A DNA stretch of 64,000 bases from Capra hircus (lineage: Eukaryota > Chordata > Mammalia > Artiodactyla > Bovidae): assembly GCF_001704415.2 (NCBI RefSeq), contig NC_030819.1:35272575-35336574 (forward strand), written 5' to 3'. Positions 10,707-22,756 of this stretch are shown in pieces (the first letter of the stretch is position 1; each line of letters opens with the position of its first letter). A program made the position numbers and the translations under genes. Under the pieces are notes generated by a model. The model saw only the letters and a list, made by a program, of their open reading frames with translations. It ran no database searches and was not told where the DNA came from.

Positions 10707-11790
10707 ATTGGCCCACATTGAGCAGTTTTGCTTCAGTTTTTACATCAGGGCTCTATATGATAGTATAATGATGCAGATGTGACTGAGGGCCAGTGGGAAG
10801 TAACACAGGTAACTCATTACTAATAACAAAGTTCTGAAATGTGAGTGTGATGTCTTTCCATGAATTAGATCACATTCAAGATTTGAATACTAACATGATC
10901 CTTATTTACTTTCTTTCTTAAGTGGGAGAGAAATTTGTGGTGTTAAACTCTGTCCATTGGTTACAGCAGCGGTGTCCACAGAAATATATAGTGAGCCACA
11001 TCTGTAAATTTAAATTTGTAATAACCATATGAAAAAGTTAAAAGGGACAGGTGAAAGTAATAAGACCTTTTTGAAACAATCTGTCAAAAATATATCAGCA
11101 TGTAATAAACAGAAAAAAAATCATTGAGACATAAACGAGTTTTATGCTATCTTTGAAATCTGTGGTGTATTGTACAGTTAAAGCACACCTCAAATTGGAC
11201 CAGATGCATTTAAAGTCCTCAAAATCATTATGTGAATAGTGTTACTGTATTTGACAACCCAGGGTTTATAATATTAATAAGGATTTTCATGGGTTCAAGG
11301 GAGTGAATGTAATTTTCATAATTGGAAGGATGTTCCTCATAGGTGTCATAGTTTGGGTTCCCCCAGTAGCAGACCATGAGGCAAACATTTGCATGAAAGT
11401 GGTTTATTTTAGAAGTGATCCTAGGAAAACACATGTAGGGAGTGGATAAGTGAGACAAAAAAGGGAAGGAAACCAATAAAATGTGTGTTATCAAGAAAGT
11501 TACTGCTTTTGCAATTGGATTCCTTCCCTCAGAGTCATCCTGGGAGACAGAATTATTCCAGCTGACAGGCAAGGGCACTGGGGCATTTATCTACCCATTC
11601 TCCGTCCATCACTGGTTAAGGGTTGAATCCAGGATTTTTTAATTGCTTTGCATATGGCCCCAGTGTGGTTCCATAGCTAGAAAGAGGCCCTAAGTGGAGA
11701 GTTGCAGATAAGCAGTGAGCTCCTTAGTCCTGGAGAAGAGTCAGAGGACACAAGCTAGGAAGTAACAGCTTCTGCTCCAGCAGGTCACAC
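10707..11790. other. Non-coding; probable ancient repeats
   Basis: 10955-11222 resembles a diverged hAT-type non-autonomous element ('cagcggtgtccacagaaata' start, 'ctttgaaatctgtggtgtat' core). 11340-11790 looks like an old dispersed mammalian repeat ('gggttcccccagtagcagac', 'aggaaaccaataaaatgtgt'), which I cannot name. A 116-codon reverse frame at 11228-11578 is unconvincing. Confidence 0.3.
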
Positions 11791-11794
11791 CATC

Positions 11795-12575
11795 CAAGGA
11801 CAATTGTGTTTAAGTCAGCAGATAAAGTGGCTGCATTCAATGCCAAACTGGAATTATGGGGGTAACAAGTGAACACTGGGGTTTTGACATGTTTCAAATA
11901 TTAACAGAGATTTTGAAAGAGACTGAGCCAGGGCCTTCTTCATCCTGGCTGGTGTATGACCACCTTTTTCAGCTTTTGAAAGAGTTTGAGCATTACTTCC
12001 CAAACGCAAAACACTCTTGAACTGGGAAGCAATGCGTCTGTGATCCATTTGCGAATAAGCCAGGTGAATCGACTTTATCCGTTGTAAGAGAGGATCACCT
12101 TCTTGAGACTGTAAATGATGATCTAAAAAATACATTTGAGACAATTTCAAATCTCTGTGTGTTCTGGATTAAAGGCAGAATATCCTGAGATTGCCACAAA
12201 GCACTGAAAAGTTTGCTTCCATATTCAACAAGCTATTTTTGGGAAGCAGGGTTTTCTGCAGTGACAGCAACCAAAATGTGATTGCAGAGTAGATTGGACT
12301 TAAACAGCACACTTCAGGTGTTGGTCTCCTCCATCACCCCAAAATGAGACTATCTAGTTGCAGAAAAACAGGCTCAGGGCTCCCACTGATTCTGCAGTAT
12401 GGTGAGCTGTATAATTATTTCATTATATAATCACAACACAATAATAAAAGAAAGACAGTACACAATAAATGTAATGAGCTTGAATCATCTCAAAACCATC
12501 CCACCCTCCCTGGTCCATGGAAAAACTGTCTTTCATAAAACTGGTCCCTAGGGCCAAAAAGGTTGAGGATCACTG
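11795..12575 (+). mobile_element. Charlie-type hAT transposon, 3' half (plus strand)
   Basis: Decayed C-terminal half of a hAT/Charlie transposase on the plus strand. A VFKSADKVAAFNAKLELW-like stretch begins at about 11797; further on come KAEYPEIATK-like and SYF-EAGFSAVTATK-like residues, typical of the hAT C-terminal dimerisation region. The non-coding 3' end and terminal inverted repeat follow, ending 'ggttgaggatcactg' at 12575. Many stops and frameshifts. It starts at the residue where the minus-strand half (13209-15139) stops, so the two look like one element with an inverted part. The outer 8 bases, gtctatag (12576-12583), resemble the other half's flank. Resembles Charlie1/MER1; family name moderately sure. 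Confidence 0.8.
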
Positions 12576-13208
12576 GTCTATAGGATCTCTGACATATGGT
12601 CAAAGCTGTGTTAAATCTGCAGCAGGTTTAACAGCAGAACTAAAATGGCTCGGGTGGGACAGGGCTGGTCCTCAAGCATTTTTCTATCAAGACATACAGG
12701 ACAAATGGGATTCACAATTTAAACATAATCCTGTGGGTATCCATAGTTCTGAATATGGTGACAATCTCTGTATCACTCCTCCTTCTAGTAATATATCTAC
12801 CTCTGTAAACTCAGGGCTGAGCACCCAACTGAAATCCAGCCAATCATAATATGCCATGTCAATATGCAAAGGGCTTGGCCCACAGATAACCTCATGGCTA
12901 ACCCGACCAGCTGAATTTCTTCCTTGAGAACGTTGACCAGCAGGTAATTTCTGTTTTCTTTTTTGCTGGAGCTAGAAAGAGAAAACCTCCCTTTCCTTTC
13001 TGATGAGGGAGTTTTAAGGACATGACACATGATTGGTAACCATGTACCGCATTTATTTACATGGAGAGCCTGAAAGAGTAAAGCAGGTACTCAGGGAAAG
13101 TCATACAGTCAACAACTATTTACTAATTACCTACTATTCCAGGAACTAGGGATACATAAGTGAACAGGATGATTGGTATAAAGTAGAGTCTCAGTGACAT
13201 CAAGTCCC
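12576..13208. other. Host flank carried inside the inferred inversion
   Basis: Between the two Charlie halves and without Charlie similarity. If 11795-13208 is flipped back, this piece becomes the left flank of a contiguous transposon. 13085-13165 resembles a mammal-wide repeat ('caacaactatttactaatta', 'ggaactagggatacataagt'). The 110-codon frame at 12517-12849 crosses the transposon end and is not a gene. Confidence 0.5.
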
Positions 13209-15139
13209 TAGATTGAGTTCATTGAGCAGGTTGAGTATGTCACACAGGTAAGCAAGGTTTGCAGTCTCTTCTGTGTCACTGAAAGGTGCTGCCAGAAATC
13301 TCTGGAGCATCTCTTGTACCTCAAAAACTGGCCAGTGATCTACCTTTAGAAAGTCTTCTCACTTTTTTGTGCATAAGAAGTGTGTGTGCTCTGCATCCAT
13401 CTCCTCACAGAACTGCATGAACAGACGTGAACTACGGGCACTGTAATGTGGTTGATCATTTAGTCACATCCTGCAAACATTGTTAAGTTCAGGTGACGCT
13501 TTTCAGCTAGCCAGCATTTCTCTATGGATAACAGTGGATATCGACTCACATTTAAAAGCGATCTCTTTGACCCAAGTAGTGAAACAAGAAAGCCATCCAG
13601 TCATGGCAACCACTGTGTGCACAGACCAACACAAAATGACCAATTCAGTTTTCCTGATATGTAACTTCAAAGACTTAAATAGTTCTGCAGCTGTGGTATT
13701 GGTTGGCAACAAAAGTGCACACAACATATCCTCATGCACATCCTCCTGAAAATATAGCTCATAGAGACAAGCATTGTGGCCTTTTGGTCAACATCAGTAG
13801 ACTTCTTAAGCTGGATTGCATACCACGGTGACTCATTAATCTTTCCTACAATTGTGTCTCAATATCCTCTGCTGTTTCACCAATTCATCTAGCTATGGTA
13901 CTAGCCAAAAGAGAGAAAGGTGCCACCTTTTGAACTGCAGCCTCTCCTAAAAGTTCATGAAAGCTGTCCTCAGCACCAGGTAGGATTGACTCTTCAGTAA
14001 GAGTGAAGGACTTTTTAACTTTAGCAATGATGTTCACCACTAAGAATGATGCTCAGTGCAGACACATTTGGTGAAGTTGTGGCCATCACTAATTGCTTCT
14101 GTTCTTCGTGTTCACATTTTCCCTTTTGAAAAACTCCAAAGGCTTGTCTTTCAATGCAGGGTGCTTGTTTTCCATGTGACAGCAGTTGTGATGGTTTTGT
14201 GGCTTCATTGCATAACTGGTTGCAAATATATGTGTTGCAATTAACCTGTAATTGAAGTGGAACTCTTGATATTTTATCTTAATTGAAATTTTCTTTTGTT
14301 GGCAGTCTTAGACTCTTTTGCTGTCTCATCATTGGGTCTCTCCCCCTTATCAAAGAAGCTCCGACTCTGTATTTTACTCATTTCGGCTTAAAGTTAGCTT
14401 GTGGGCTTACCAAAACTGTGACAGAGACAAGTATGCAGTGCAGGAAAGAGGCACTGATGGAAGTAATGGGCAGGCCTTGTGCACACTAAAATTAATGTCA
14501 GATTCTGCTGTAAAGCCTATCAAGAGATGCAGCTGTGCAATTGAAGTACACCAACTCATGTGCTACTGTACAGCCTGCCAACAGATGCAGCTTGTCACTT
14601 GCCACTCATTGAAAGGGTCTTCATATGAGTCTGCAAGCAATTGGCTTATTACGGACCCTCTGCTGTCAACCTTGGAGAAAGAAATGGCAACCCACTCCAG
14701 TGTTCTTGCCTGGAGAATCCCAGGGATGGGGGAGCCTGGTGGGCTGTCGTCTATGGGGTCACACAGAGTTGGACACGACTGAAGCGACTTAGCAGCAGCA
14801 GCAGCAGCTGTCAACCTCTCTGCTAATGATAATCGTACTTCCAGGTGCTCCTCAGTGCTAGCATCCTCACTTCAGCTCCACCTCAGATCATAAGGTATTA
14901 GATTCTCATAAGGAGTGCTCAACCTAGATCCCTCACATGAGCAGTCCACAGTAGGGTTCATGCTTCTGTGAGAATCTAATGCTGTTGCTAATCTGATAGG
15001 AGGTGGAGATCAGATGGCAATATGAGTGATGAGAAGTGGTTCTAAATACCCATCAAGCTTCTCTTCCTCGTCCATTGCTCACCTCTTGCTCTGTGGCCTG
15101 GTTCCTAACAGGCCATAGATCAGGGGTTGGGGACTCCTG
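13209..15139 (-). mobile_element. Charlie-type hAT transposon, 5' half (minus strand)
   Basis: On the minus strand from 15139: terminal inverted repeat (reverse of 'caggggttggggactcctg' at 15121-15139), 5' UTR, BED-type zinc-finger remnant (ENKHPALKDKPLEFFKR-like, near 14150), then the transposase core including the clean stretch 13739-13503 (MHEDMLCALLLPTNTTAAEL..., ending VIHREMLAS). It stops after an LAYLCDILNLLNELNL-like stretch near 13209. hAT transposases cut and paste DNA; this one is dead (stops, frameshifts). Interrupted by a Bov-A SINE at 14673-14806. Outer flank 15140-15147, ttgtagat, is atctacaa in the element's sense. Confidence 0.85.
14673..14806 (+). mobile_element. Bov-A SINE with 11-bp TSD
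   Basis: gctgtcaacct occurs at 14662-14672 and 14807-14817. Between them is a Bov-A monomer from 'tggagaaagaaatggcaacc' to the 'gaagcgacttagcagcagc' (CAG)n end. Inserted into the 5' part of the Charlie element. Confidence 0.93.
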
Positions 15140-15249
15140 TTGTAGATCATATAATAATTTATAGTTTGCACGGATACAGATTTCCCTATGATCCCTGAGG
15201 TTTGTCTTGGAAATGAATCATCAAGTCCAACAAGATTGAATTTCTCCTT

Positions 15250-15665
15250 AGATGTTGTTTTGTCAATGGCTGGCTTCATTAACTCAGCATAATATATTCA
15301 ATGTTCATCCATGTTGTGGCATACATTCATGTATCTATCTTTACAAATAATATCCTATTGCATGTAATACCAGATTTTATTTATCCATTCATTAGGTGGT
15401 GTACACTTGCTTCCTCCACCCCTAACACCCCTAATTATCACTTGTTATGAATAATGGTGTTATACCATTAGTAACTAAGTTTTCATGTGGACATATGTTT
15501 TCGTTTATCCTGGATAGATAACTATGAGGAGAATTTCTGGTTATGTGGTAGCTTTGTGGTTGTACCATTTTACATTCCCACCAGCAATATATGAGAATTT
15601 CAGTTTCTGTACATCCTTTCCATCACTTGTTATTGTTCCTTTAGTTGTAGTATTGAACAATTTCA
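15250..15665 (-). repeat. Mammalian L1 (old) fragment
   Basis: Minus-strand L1 with the sequence order of the ORF2 end and 3' UTR: 'catccatgttgtggcatac', 'tttatccattcattaggtgg', 'gtggacatatgttttcgttt', 'gtaccattttacattcccac'. Older and more diverged than the ruminant L1s. Starts about 110 bases right of the Charlie terminus. Confidence 0.65.
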
Positions 15666-15794
15666 GATCAGTAATCAAGCGCAGATAGAGGTCTTATGAC
15701 ATCTCCCCCATGTTTGTAAGCTCTGTGTCTGGCCTAGTGGTCCTGTGCCTGAAGGGCATTCACTGAAACATCTGTTTAAAACAAAAAGTATTTT

Positions 15795-17270
15795 TTTGTG
15801 TTTTTTAATTGAAAGGTAATTGCTTTACAGAATTTTGTAGTTTTCTGTCATACATCAACAAGAATCAGCCATAGGTATACCATGTCCCCTCCTCTGGATC
15901 TCCCTCCCATCTTCCTCCCCACCTCACCCTTCAGCCTTTTGCAGAGTCCACGTTTGAGTCCCTGAGTCATACAGCAAATTCTCATTGGCTATCTATTTTA
16001 CATATGGTATTGTGAATTTCTATTTTACTTTCTCCAATACACCTCCCCTTCTCCCTCCTCTCCTCCCATTCTGTCCATAGGTCTTTCTCTTTGTGTGTTT
16101 CTCCATTGCTGCACTAAAAATAAATTCCTCCGTGCCATCTCTTCAGATTCCATATATATGTGCCAGTATACAACATTTATATTCCCCTTTCTGACTTACT
16201 TCACTCTGCATAATAGGCTCTAGTTTCGTCCACCTCATTAGAACAGATTCAAATATGTTCTTTTTATGGCTGAGTATTGGAGAAGGAAATGGCAACCCAC
16301 TCCAGTGTTCTTGCCTAGAGAATCCCAGAGACAGGGGAGCCTGGTGGGTGGTCGTCTCTGGGGTCGCAGAGAGTCTGACATGACTGAAGTGACTTAGCAG
16401 CAGCAGGCAGCACTAGTCCATTGTATATATGTGTACCACAGCTTCTTCTATCCATTATACATGATGGACATCCAGGTTGCCTGCATGTTCTCGCTATTGT
16501 AAACAGTGCTGCAATGAACATTTGGGTATGTGTGTCTTTTTCAGTTTTTATTTCCTCAGGGTATATGCCTAGGAGTGGGACTGCTGTGTCATATGGTGGT
16601 TTTATGCCTAGCTTTTTAAGGAGTGTCCATACTTTCTTCCATAGTGATTGTATCAGTTTACATTACAAGAGTGTTCCCCTCTCTCCATGCCCTCTCCAGC
16701 ATCCATTGTTTGTAGACTTTTTGATGATGGCCACTCTGACTGGTGTGAGGTGGTGACTTCTTGTAGTTTTGATTTGCATTTGTCCAATAATGAGTGATGT
16801 TGAGCATTTTCATGTGCCTGTTACCCATCTGTATGTCTTTCTTTGGAGAAACGTCTCTTCAGGTCCCTTTCCCACTTTTTGATTAGGTTGTTTGCTTTTC
16901 AGGTTTTGAGTTGTATGAGCTGCTTGTGTATTTTAGAAATTAATTCTTTATCAGTTGTTTCCTTTGCTATTTTTTTCTCCCATTCTGAGGGTTGTCTTTT
17001 CACTTTGTTTGTAGTTTCCTTTGCTGTGCAAAAGCTTTTAAGTTTAATTAGGCTGCACTTGTTTACTTTTGTTTTTTTTTCCATTATTCTAGGAGGTGGT
17101 AGGAGATCTTGCTTTGATTTATGTCATCGAGTGCTCTGCCTATGTTCTCCTCTAAGAGTTTAATAGTCTCTGGTCTTACATTTAGGTCTTTAATCCACTT
17201 TGAGTTAATCTTTGTGTATAGTTTTAGGTAGTGATCTAATTTCATTTTTTTATGAAGCTGTCCAGTGTTT
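15795..17270 (-). mobile_element. Artiodactyl L1 3' end, truncated at assembly gap
   Basis: Minus-strand L1 3' UTR from 'tttttaattgaaaggtaatt' (15802) through the ORF2 C-terminal region (frames near 16899-17084) to 'tatgaagctgtccagtgttt', immediately before the six Ns. More diverged than the 4.3-kb copy, with stops throughout. A Bov-A SINE interrupts it at 16279-16411. Whether it continued into the gap cannot be seen; sequence after the gap is not L1-like. Confidence 0.85.
16279..16411 (+). mobile_element. Bov-A SINE in L1
   Basis: 'ggagaaggaaatggcaaccc' to 'gaagtgacttagcagcagca'. The L1 is interrupted in its 'ggctgagta...ccattgtata' block and resumes at about 16412. Confidence 0.9.
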
Positions 17271-17276
17271 NNNNNN
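17271..17276. other. Assembly gap (6 N)
   Basis: Six undetermined bases. L1 sequence stops at the left edge and different sequence starts at the right, so the true gap size may not be six. Confidence 0.99.
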
Positions 17277-18112
17277 TCTTAAAATGTATGCAAAATTTCA
17301 AAGAAAGTATGTTTTTCTTTTGCAAGTCTGGAGGTTTTCTTTTGGTATCTTTGTTTCATTTTTTAAAATTAAATTTTTGTCATTCCTATTATTTTCAGCA
17401 TAGCTATTTCATAAATGATATCCAATTACACACACAGTTCAAAGTTCTCTATATTTTAATATGCTCTTTTGGTCTTCAATGACTATAACTAATTGATAAT
17501 TGTTTCCTTTTGTATTTGTTAGTTTAAATTGCAAAGTCAAGTTGATGAAATTTCATTTTGTGGGAAACTTGATATAGCTAAGTTGGAGTGAGTTCTCCAG
17601 AGAGATTTTACATTTGCTTCTTCTAGGTGTCCCATAAGTATTGCCCATCAAGAATCATTTGAAATATTAATTTTTATTTTTCACTAAATCACATTGGTAC
17701 ATAAATTCCAAGTCCAAATCCATGCACAGAGAGGGAGAGAGAGACAGATTATCACAGATTCTTTTTTTAATCTCTTCAAAACTACAAAACAGATGGGCAA
17801 ACTTGCCTATCATCTTCCTTAGACAGCAGCAGAGGTATTATACAGTGATGTTGTCCTTTAAGAATTTTAGAATTTGTGGAGGTTTTAATGTAAAATCCCT
17901 TCTTTATAAGAGTCTCAAAACCTTATCTCCCCACTCCAATTCCATGTAGCCATTACAACTCAAGTCCCTTGACTGTAAAAATCTACAATGTTCCTCCAAA
18001 CTCTACAGAACAGCCTAGATTCAAGAGTTTCTTTCTATTCTCCTTTCCAAGTTCACCTTCATCACTAGCCCATGAAAATATCCTTCTTTAGGGTTAAGTT
18101 ATGCACTTACAC
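17277..18112. other. Non-coding unique sequence
   Basis: No element recognised. Frames that read across the Ns are artefacts. Confidence 0.4.
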
Positions 18113-19134
18113 AGATGGGAATACCAGACCACCTTTACCTGTCTCCTGAGAAACTTGTATGAGGGCAAGTATGCAGTTAGAACTGGACACGAAACAACGG
18201 ACTGGTTCCAAATTGAAAAAGGAGTACGTCAAGCTGCATATTGTCACCCTACTTATTTAACTTACATGTGGAGTACATGATGTGAAATGCTGGGCTGGAT
18301 GAAGCACAGGCTGGAATCAAAGATTGCTGGGAGAAATATCAATAACCTCAGATATACAGATGACACCACCCTTACGACAGAAAGCAAAGAGGAGCTAAAG
18401 AGCTTCTTGATGAAAGTGAAAGAGGAGAGTGAAAAAGCTGGCTTAAAAGCTCAACATTCATAAAACTAAGATCATAGCATCCCAGTCCCATCACTTCATG
18501 GCAAATAGATGGGAAAACAGTGGAAACACTGACAGACTTCATTTTCCTGGGCTCCCAAAATCACTGCAGATGGTGACTGGCAGCCATGAAATTAGAAGAT
18601 GCTTGCTCCTTGGAAGAAAGGCTATGAGGAAACTAGACAGCATATTCAAAAGCAGAGACATTACTTTGCCAACAAAGATCCACAAATCAAAGCTTTGGTT
18701 TTTTACAGAAGTCATGTAGGGATGTGAGTGCTGGATTATAAAGAAGGCTGAGTGCCAGGAATTGGATGCTTTCAAACTGTGGTACTGGAGAAGACTCTTG
18801 AGAGTCCCTTGGACTGCAAGGAGTTCAAACCAATCAATCCTAAAGGAAATCAACCCTGAATACTCATTGGAAGGACTGAGGCTGAAGCTGAAGCTCCAAA
18901 TACTCTGGCCATGTGATGCAAAGAGCCAATTTGTTGGAAAAGACCCTGATTCTGGGAATGATAGAGGGCAGGAGGAGAAGCGGGTGACGGAGGAAGAAAT
19001 GGTTGGATGGCATCACTGACTCAATGGACATGAGTTGGAGCAAACTTCAGAAGATAGTGAAGGACAGGGAAGCCTGGCATGCTGCAGTCCATGGAATAGC
19101 AAATAGCAAGACACAACTTAGCATACTGAACAAT
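18113..19134 (+). mobile_element. BovB, older subfamily, 5'-truncated
   Basis: Starts in the RT ('agatgggaataccagaccac'), passes the YADD-coding region ('cagatatacagatgacacca', where the Ala codon is now Thr) and ends 'gacacaacttagcatactgaacaa'. Its tail lacks the CTGAA repeat, and it shares 'ggagttcaaaccaatcaatc' and 'ggaaatcaaccctgaata' with the copy at 63121-63841, marking an older branch. Many frame breaks. Confidence 0.9.
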
Positions 19135-20868
19135 AGATTGTTTATCACATAGCCTGTTCATGAATTTTGTGTCAAGGGTATTTTAGGATATTTAATCCAT
19201 CTGGCATTACTGGAAACACACCATATAAAATTTTCCTAGATTCATTCTTCCTTTTTTCATATATATTTCTTACCCAGAATTACCTCAGAGAACACCTGGA
19301 CCCTTTGCACTTGGGTTGTTCACAACAAGATATTCTTCCAAAGGAATCCCCTTTTCCTTTTGACCACAAATATACATCTTCATATGAAAAGTTAACTAAA
19401 CACAACCAAGAACATAAAAGAGAACATAGAGTAAATAATTTATTTTGTTTCTTGTAATTCTGCTCTTACTATCTCTTGAACTTTATGAGAAAAAAAACAG
19501 CTTGCCATTTTAAGCCCAAGACAAAACCAAAAATACTCTGAGCAGCTGGAACTGCAAACTCTTTTTATAATAAAATTTATTTTCATCAGACATATTTTAG
19601 AAGAATTATTTGTCTTTGCCTACATGGCTATACTACTGTCCTAATTTTTCTAATTATCTCTAGTGGGACACTTTAGAAATTGAAACATATATGACTGTCA
19701 GTTTTAAACAAGATTTCTTTTTGACAGGAAACAGTTATAATCTGATGGCAGGATGTCCCATGGGCATAGCAACAGCATGATCCGACTTGATTACTGCTTC
19801 CCCCACACCACCTGGGATGTGCTGTGCAAATAGTCAATGTCCAATAATAGCTTGTTCATTAATTTATGAAGTAATTATTCAACTGGCATAAATTACCAAA
19901 CATCTTCCATATGTCGATGTCTTCAGCTAAATAAAATGCCATTTACACTTTAGAAAAATGAAGTCAAGTGTTTGCTAACACCGTGCATTTGCAAGGTGGT
20001 GATGAACCAAATTTGTCATTTTAGTTTCTCCCTGGTGAGTTTCTAGATCATGCTATCTTTTGGCTTTACAGTTTTATATGTTGTATAAACCTCTGTACTT
20101 TGTTCTTTAATTACTGATGACTCCATTTGGGGGAAGTTTTCATGCACTCTTGGCCTTTTACAAATGTAATAAACAAACCCTTATTTTTAGGGCCTTTCAA
20201 ATCAAAACAACAATGGAACAGAAAAGGACTCTTCAAAAGTCTTTATTCAAGGAATAATTACTGAGAATGTTTTCTATTTATATAATGTGTTGAAATATTC
20301 TTTTTTCCTACCGGTCATAATATATTTTTCAACATTATCTGAGGTTTCTAATGCCAGTTTTCACCACCTGAAAACAAGCAGCATTTTCTTCATCATTAAA
20401 AGGAATTAAATGGCTCCTTCATTTATTCAGGGACTATTATCCATCAACCTCACATTCCAGAATCAAGAAGTCAGCCAAAGAGAGTTCTGAGAGGCCAAAA
20501 TAGACCAGGTTCACATGAGACCTATAGAATAACGATGAGAAAGAGAGAGAACAGAAGGCTGAATGCTACTGTGGTGATAGAAATGACAGGTGGGATTTTC
20601 ACAGTGAGGAAGAAGATAGAAAACTATGAAAGTAAACACCTCAAAAACACACCAGTCTGCAATCATTTAAAACTGGGACAAATGAGCTTATATATCTAAA
20701 AGCAATAGAGAACATCAACTTATTACCCAGCAACTGAGCATTACAATGATATCTGCAGTCAACTAAAAGAGATTTACTGTTTGAAAAGTAAATAGAAGTT
20801 CAAAATATTCAGTTTTATATGATTATTTTATTTAATTCAATTTGGAAATGTTTCTATAAAATTTAGTT
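19135..20868. other. 1.7 kb non-coding unique sequence
   Basis: AT-rich, no recognised repeat, RNA gene or convincing frame. The 96-codon frame at 19167-19457 shows no coding features. Confidence 0.4.
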
Positions 20869-20981
20869 GTTGTTCAGTTGCTAAGTCATGTCTGACTCTT
20901 TGCGACCCCGTGAACTGCAGCATGCCAAGCTTCTCTGTCCTTCACTATCTGGCTGAGTTTGCTCAAACTCATGTCCATATC
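20869..20981 (-). mobile_element. Very short BovB 3' end with TSD
   Basis: Starts at 'gttgttcagttgctaagtca' and stops after 113 bases at 'caaactcatgtccatat'. Flanks aaatttagtt (20859-20868) and aaatttggtt (20982-20991) differ by one base. Tail type matches the older BovB branch. Confidence 0.85.
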
Positions 20982-20991
20982 AAATTTGGTT

Positions 20992-21439
20992 AATTAATAA
21001 TAATCCCCCAAACACATTTTGTTTGAATAGCTTGGCCCTTCTGTGTTATAAATAAATTAACATATTCTGTCTTGATCTTGACAGTAAATAAATAATTCAT
21101 GTTTTACAGTTTCAGATTAACTCATTCCAGTAACGATTACATTTTCAAGTGCTGCATACATAAGAAAGATTTTCTGTGGTGTTAAAACATTCAACCTCAA
21201 AAATCTACAAAAACGATACACATCAGTAAAATACATTACAGTAAAACTCTTCTACTTTCAAATAATGGGGAAAAGTCCAGTATAGTGGTAAACCTTTCAA
21301 GTATACAATATTTCTGAAGAAATGAAACTGTATTTCTTTTAAATGTTATATAAGAATTAATATGTAAAACTAAAAATATATTTCTATTTGGTAAATGTGC
21401 ATTTGTATTACATAATTATTATATAATAGTAAATATGTA
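20992..21439. other. AT-rich unique sequence
   Basis: Nothing recognised. Confidence 0.4.
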
Positions 21440-21450
21440 GGAGAGAATCA

Positions 21451-21659
21451 GGCTTCTCTGGTAGCTCAGACAGTAAAGAATCCACCTGCAATGTGGGAGA
21501 CCTGGGTTCGATCCCTGGGTTGGGAAGATCCCCTGGAGAGGGCATGGCAACCACTCCAATATTCTTGCCTGGAGAAACCCCATGGACAGAGGAGCCTGGA
21601 GGGCTCTTGGGTTTGTAAAGAGTCGGACAGGACTGAGCAGCTAAGCACAGCACAGCACG
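21451..21659 (+). mobile_element. Bov-tA SINE with 11-bp TSD
   Basis: ggagagaatca at 21440-21450 and 21660-21670. tRNA-like head 'ggcttctctggtagctcag' with a B-box-like 'ggttcgatccc' near 21506, Bov-A body, end 'gactgagcagctaagcacag'. Confidence 0.95.
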
Positions 21660-21670
21660 GGAGAGAATCA

Positions 21671-22389
21671 GTAAATATGTTAATGATTCAAAAACATACT
21701 TAAAATAATCTCTATTATATAATAATTTTCAAAAACATAAGCCCCTTTAACATAAAGTAATTCTCTGTTTGATACAGAACTTTAAGGCATTCTGAGAAAT
21801 TGATGCATTTCTTGAGCTCCAATTTTTATTGTGGCTTCTCCTTTAGAAAGGACAAGAGGAAATAACTTAAACTATGCTTGTAAAGAATATGCGTAATATT
21901 CTCAAGTATCTGATGTACAAAGTTAGTAGAACTGTGATAAAAACCCTAGAATCCATTTCTACTTCAGCTGTGCTAGAATTACTTTGAATCTGATGAGCTT
22001 TCTCATTATTCCCCAAGTCAGAGGAGGCACTGCTGTTTTTTAACACAGCTCTTCATTTTGGATAATTTCCATCCATTCTCATTTTTAGGCTACTCAGGAC
22101 TCTCGGTGCAAGTGACAAAACTCAACTGAAATTTGCCTTCTGAGATCAGTAATGGGTTGCCTCACAAGACTGAGAAGTCAAGCCTAGAGCTGGACTCGCC
22201 AAACGCAGATTCAGGAGTCAAATAACCAAATGGTTGGCCATCTCTCTTTCTCCATATCCATAAGATGTACAGGAAGCTGAGTATGGTCACAAACAATTCC
22301 AGTTATCAGCCCCAGAAACAAAGGAAAAGGGAGAAACTCTCTGTTACCTCTTCCTGCTTCAGTGGTATGTGTGTGTGCCTATACGATGT

Positions 22390-22390
<1 letters not shown>
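21671..22390. other. Non-coding unique sequence
   Basis: No gene. 22085-22200 ('ggtgcaagtgacaaaactca') may be a diverged mammal-wide repeat. Confidence 0.35.

Positions 22391-22424
<34 letters not shown>
22391..22424. repeat. (GT)17 microsatellite
   Basis: Uninterrupted dinucleotide run of 34 bases, preceded by an impure GT-rich stretch from 22364. Likely length-polymorphic. Confidence 0.97.
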
Positions 22425-22426
<2 letters not shown>

Positions 22427-22560
22427 GGAAGAGGACAATGCACAGATAATAGAGGACTCTGACCCAGATTTGGCCAGTCCTGGATCATAGGTCTATCTGA
22501 CTAAAGACAATGTATCTTTATACTTTTAAAATTTTTATTAGAGTATAGTAGCTTTACAAT

Positions 22561-22690
22561 CGGAGAAGGCACTGGCGACCCACTCCAGTACTCTTGCCTG
22601 GAAAATCCCATGGACAGAGAAGCCTGGTAGGCTGCCATCTATGGGGTCGAACAGAGTCGAACACGACTGATGCGACTTAGCAGCAGCAGC
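22561..22690 (+). mobile_element. Bov-A SINE with 11-bp TSD
   Basis: agctttacaat at 22550-22560 and 22691-22701. 130-base monomer ending 'gatgcgacttagcagcagc'. The first part matches the left Bov-A2 unit and the end matches the right unit, so it looks like a Bov-A2 with an internal deletion. Confidence 0.93.
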
Positions 22691-22756
22691 AGCTTTACAA
22701 TATTGTGTTAGTTTCTACTGTACAACAAAGGGAATTAGCTATAAGTATACATGTGC

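Noticed and set aside
11854..12150. 98-codon minus-strand frame considered as a small gene
   Set aside because: Lies antisense to the decayed C-terminal half of the Charlie transposase, which reads on the plus strand.
13480..13749. 89-codon plus-strand frame
   Set aside because: Antisense of the transposase core encoded on the minus strand at 13503-13739.
17212..17482. Frames spanning the N run
   Set aside because: They exist only because the Ns were translated as unknown residues.
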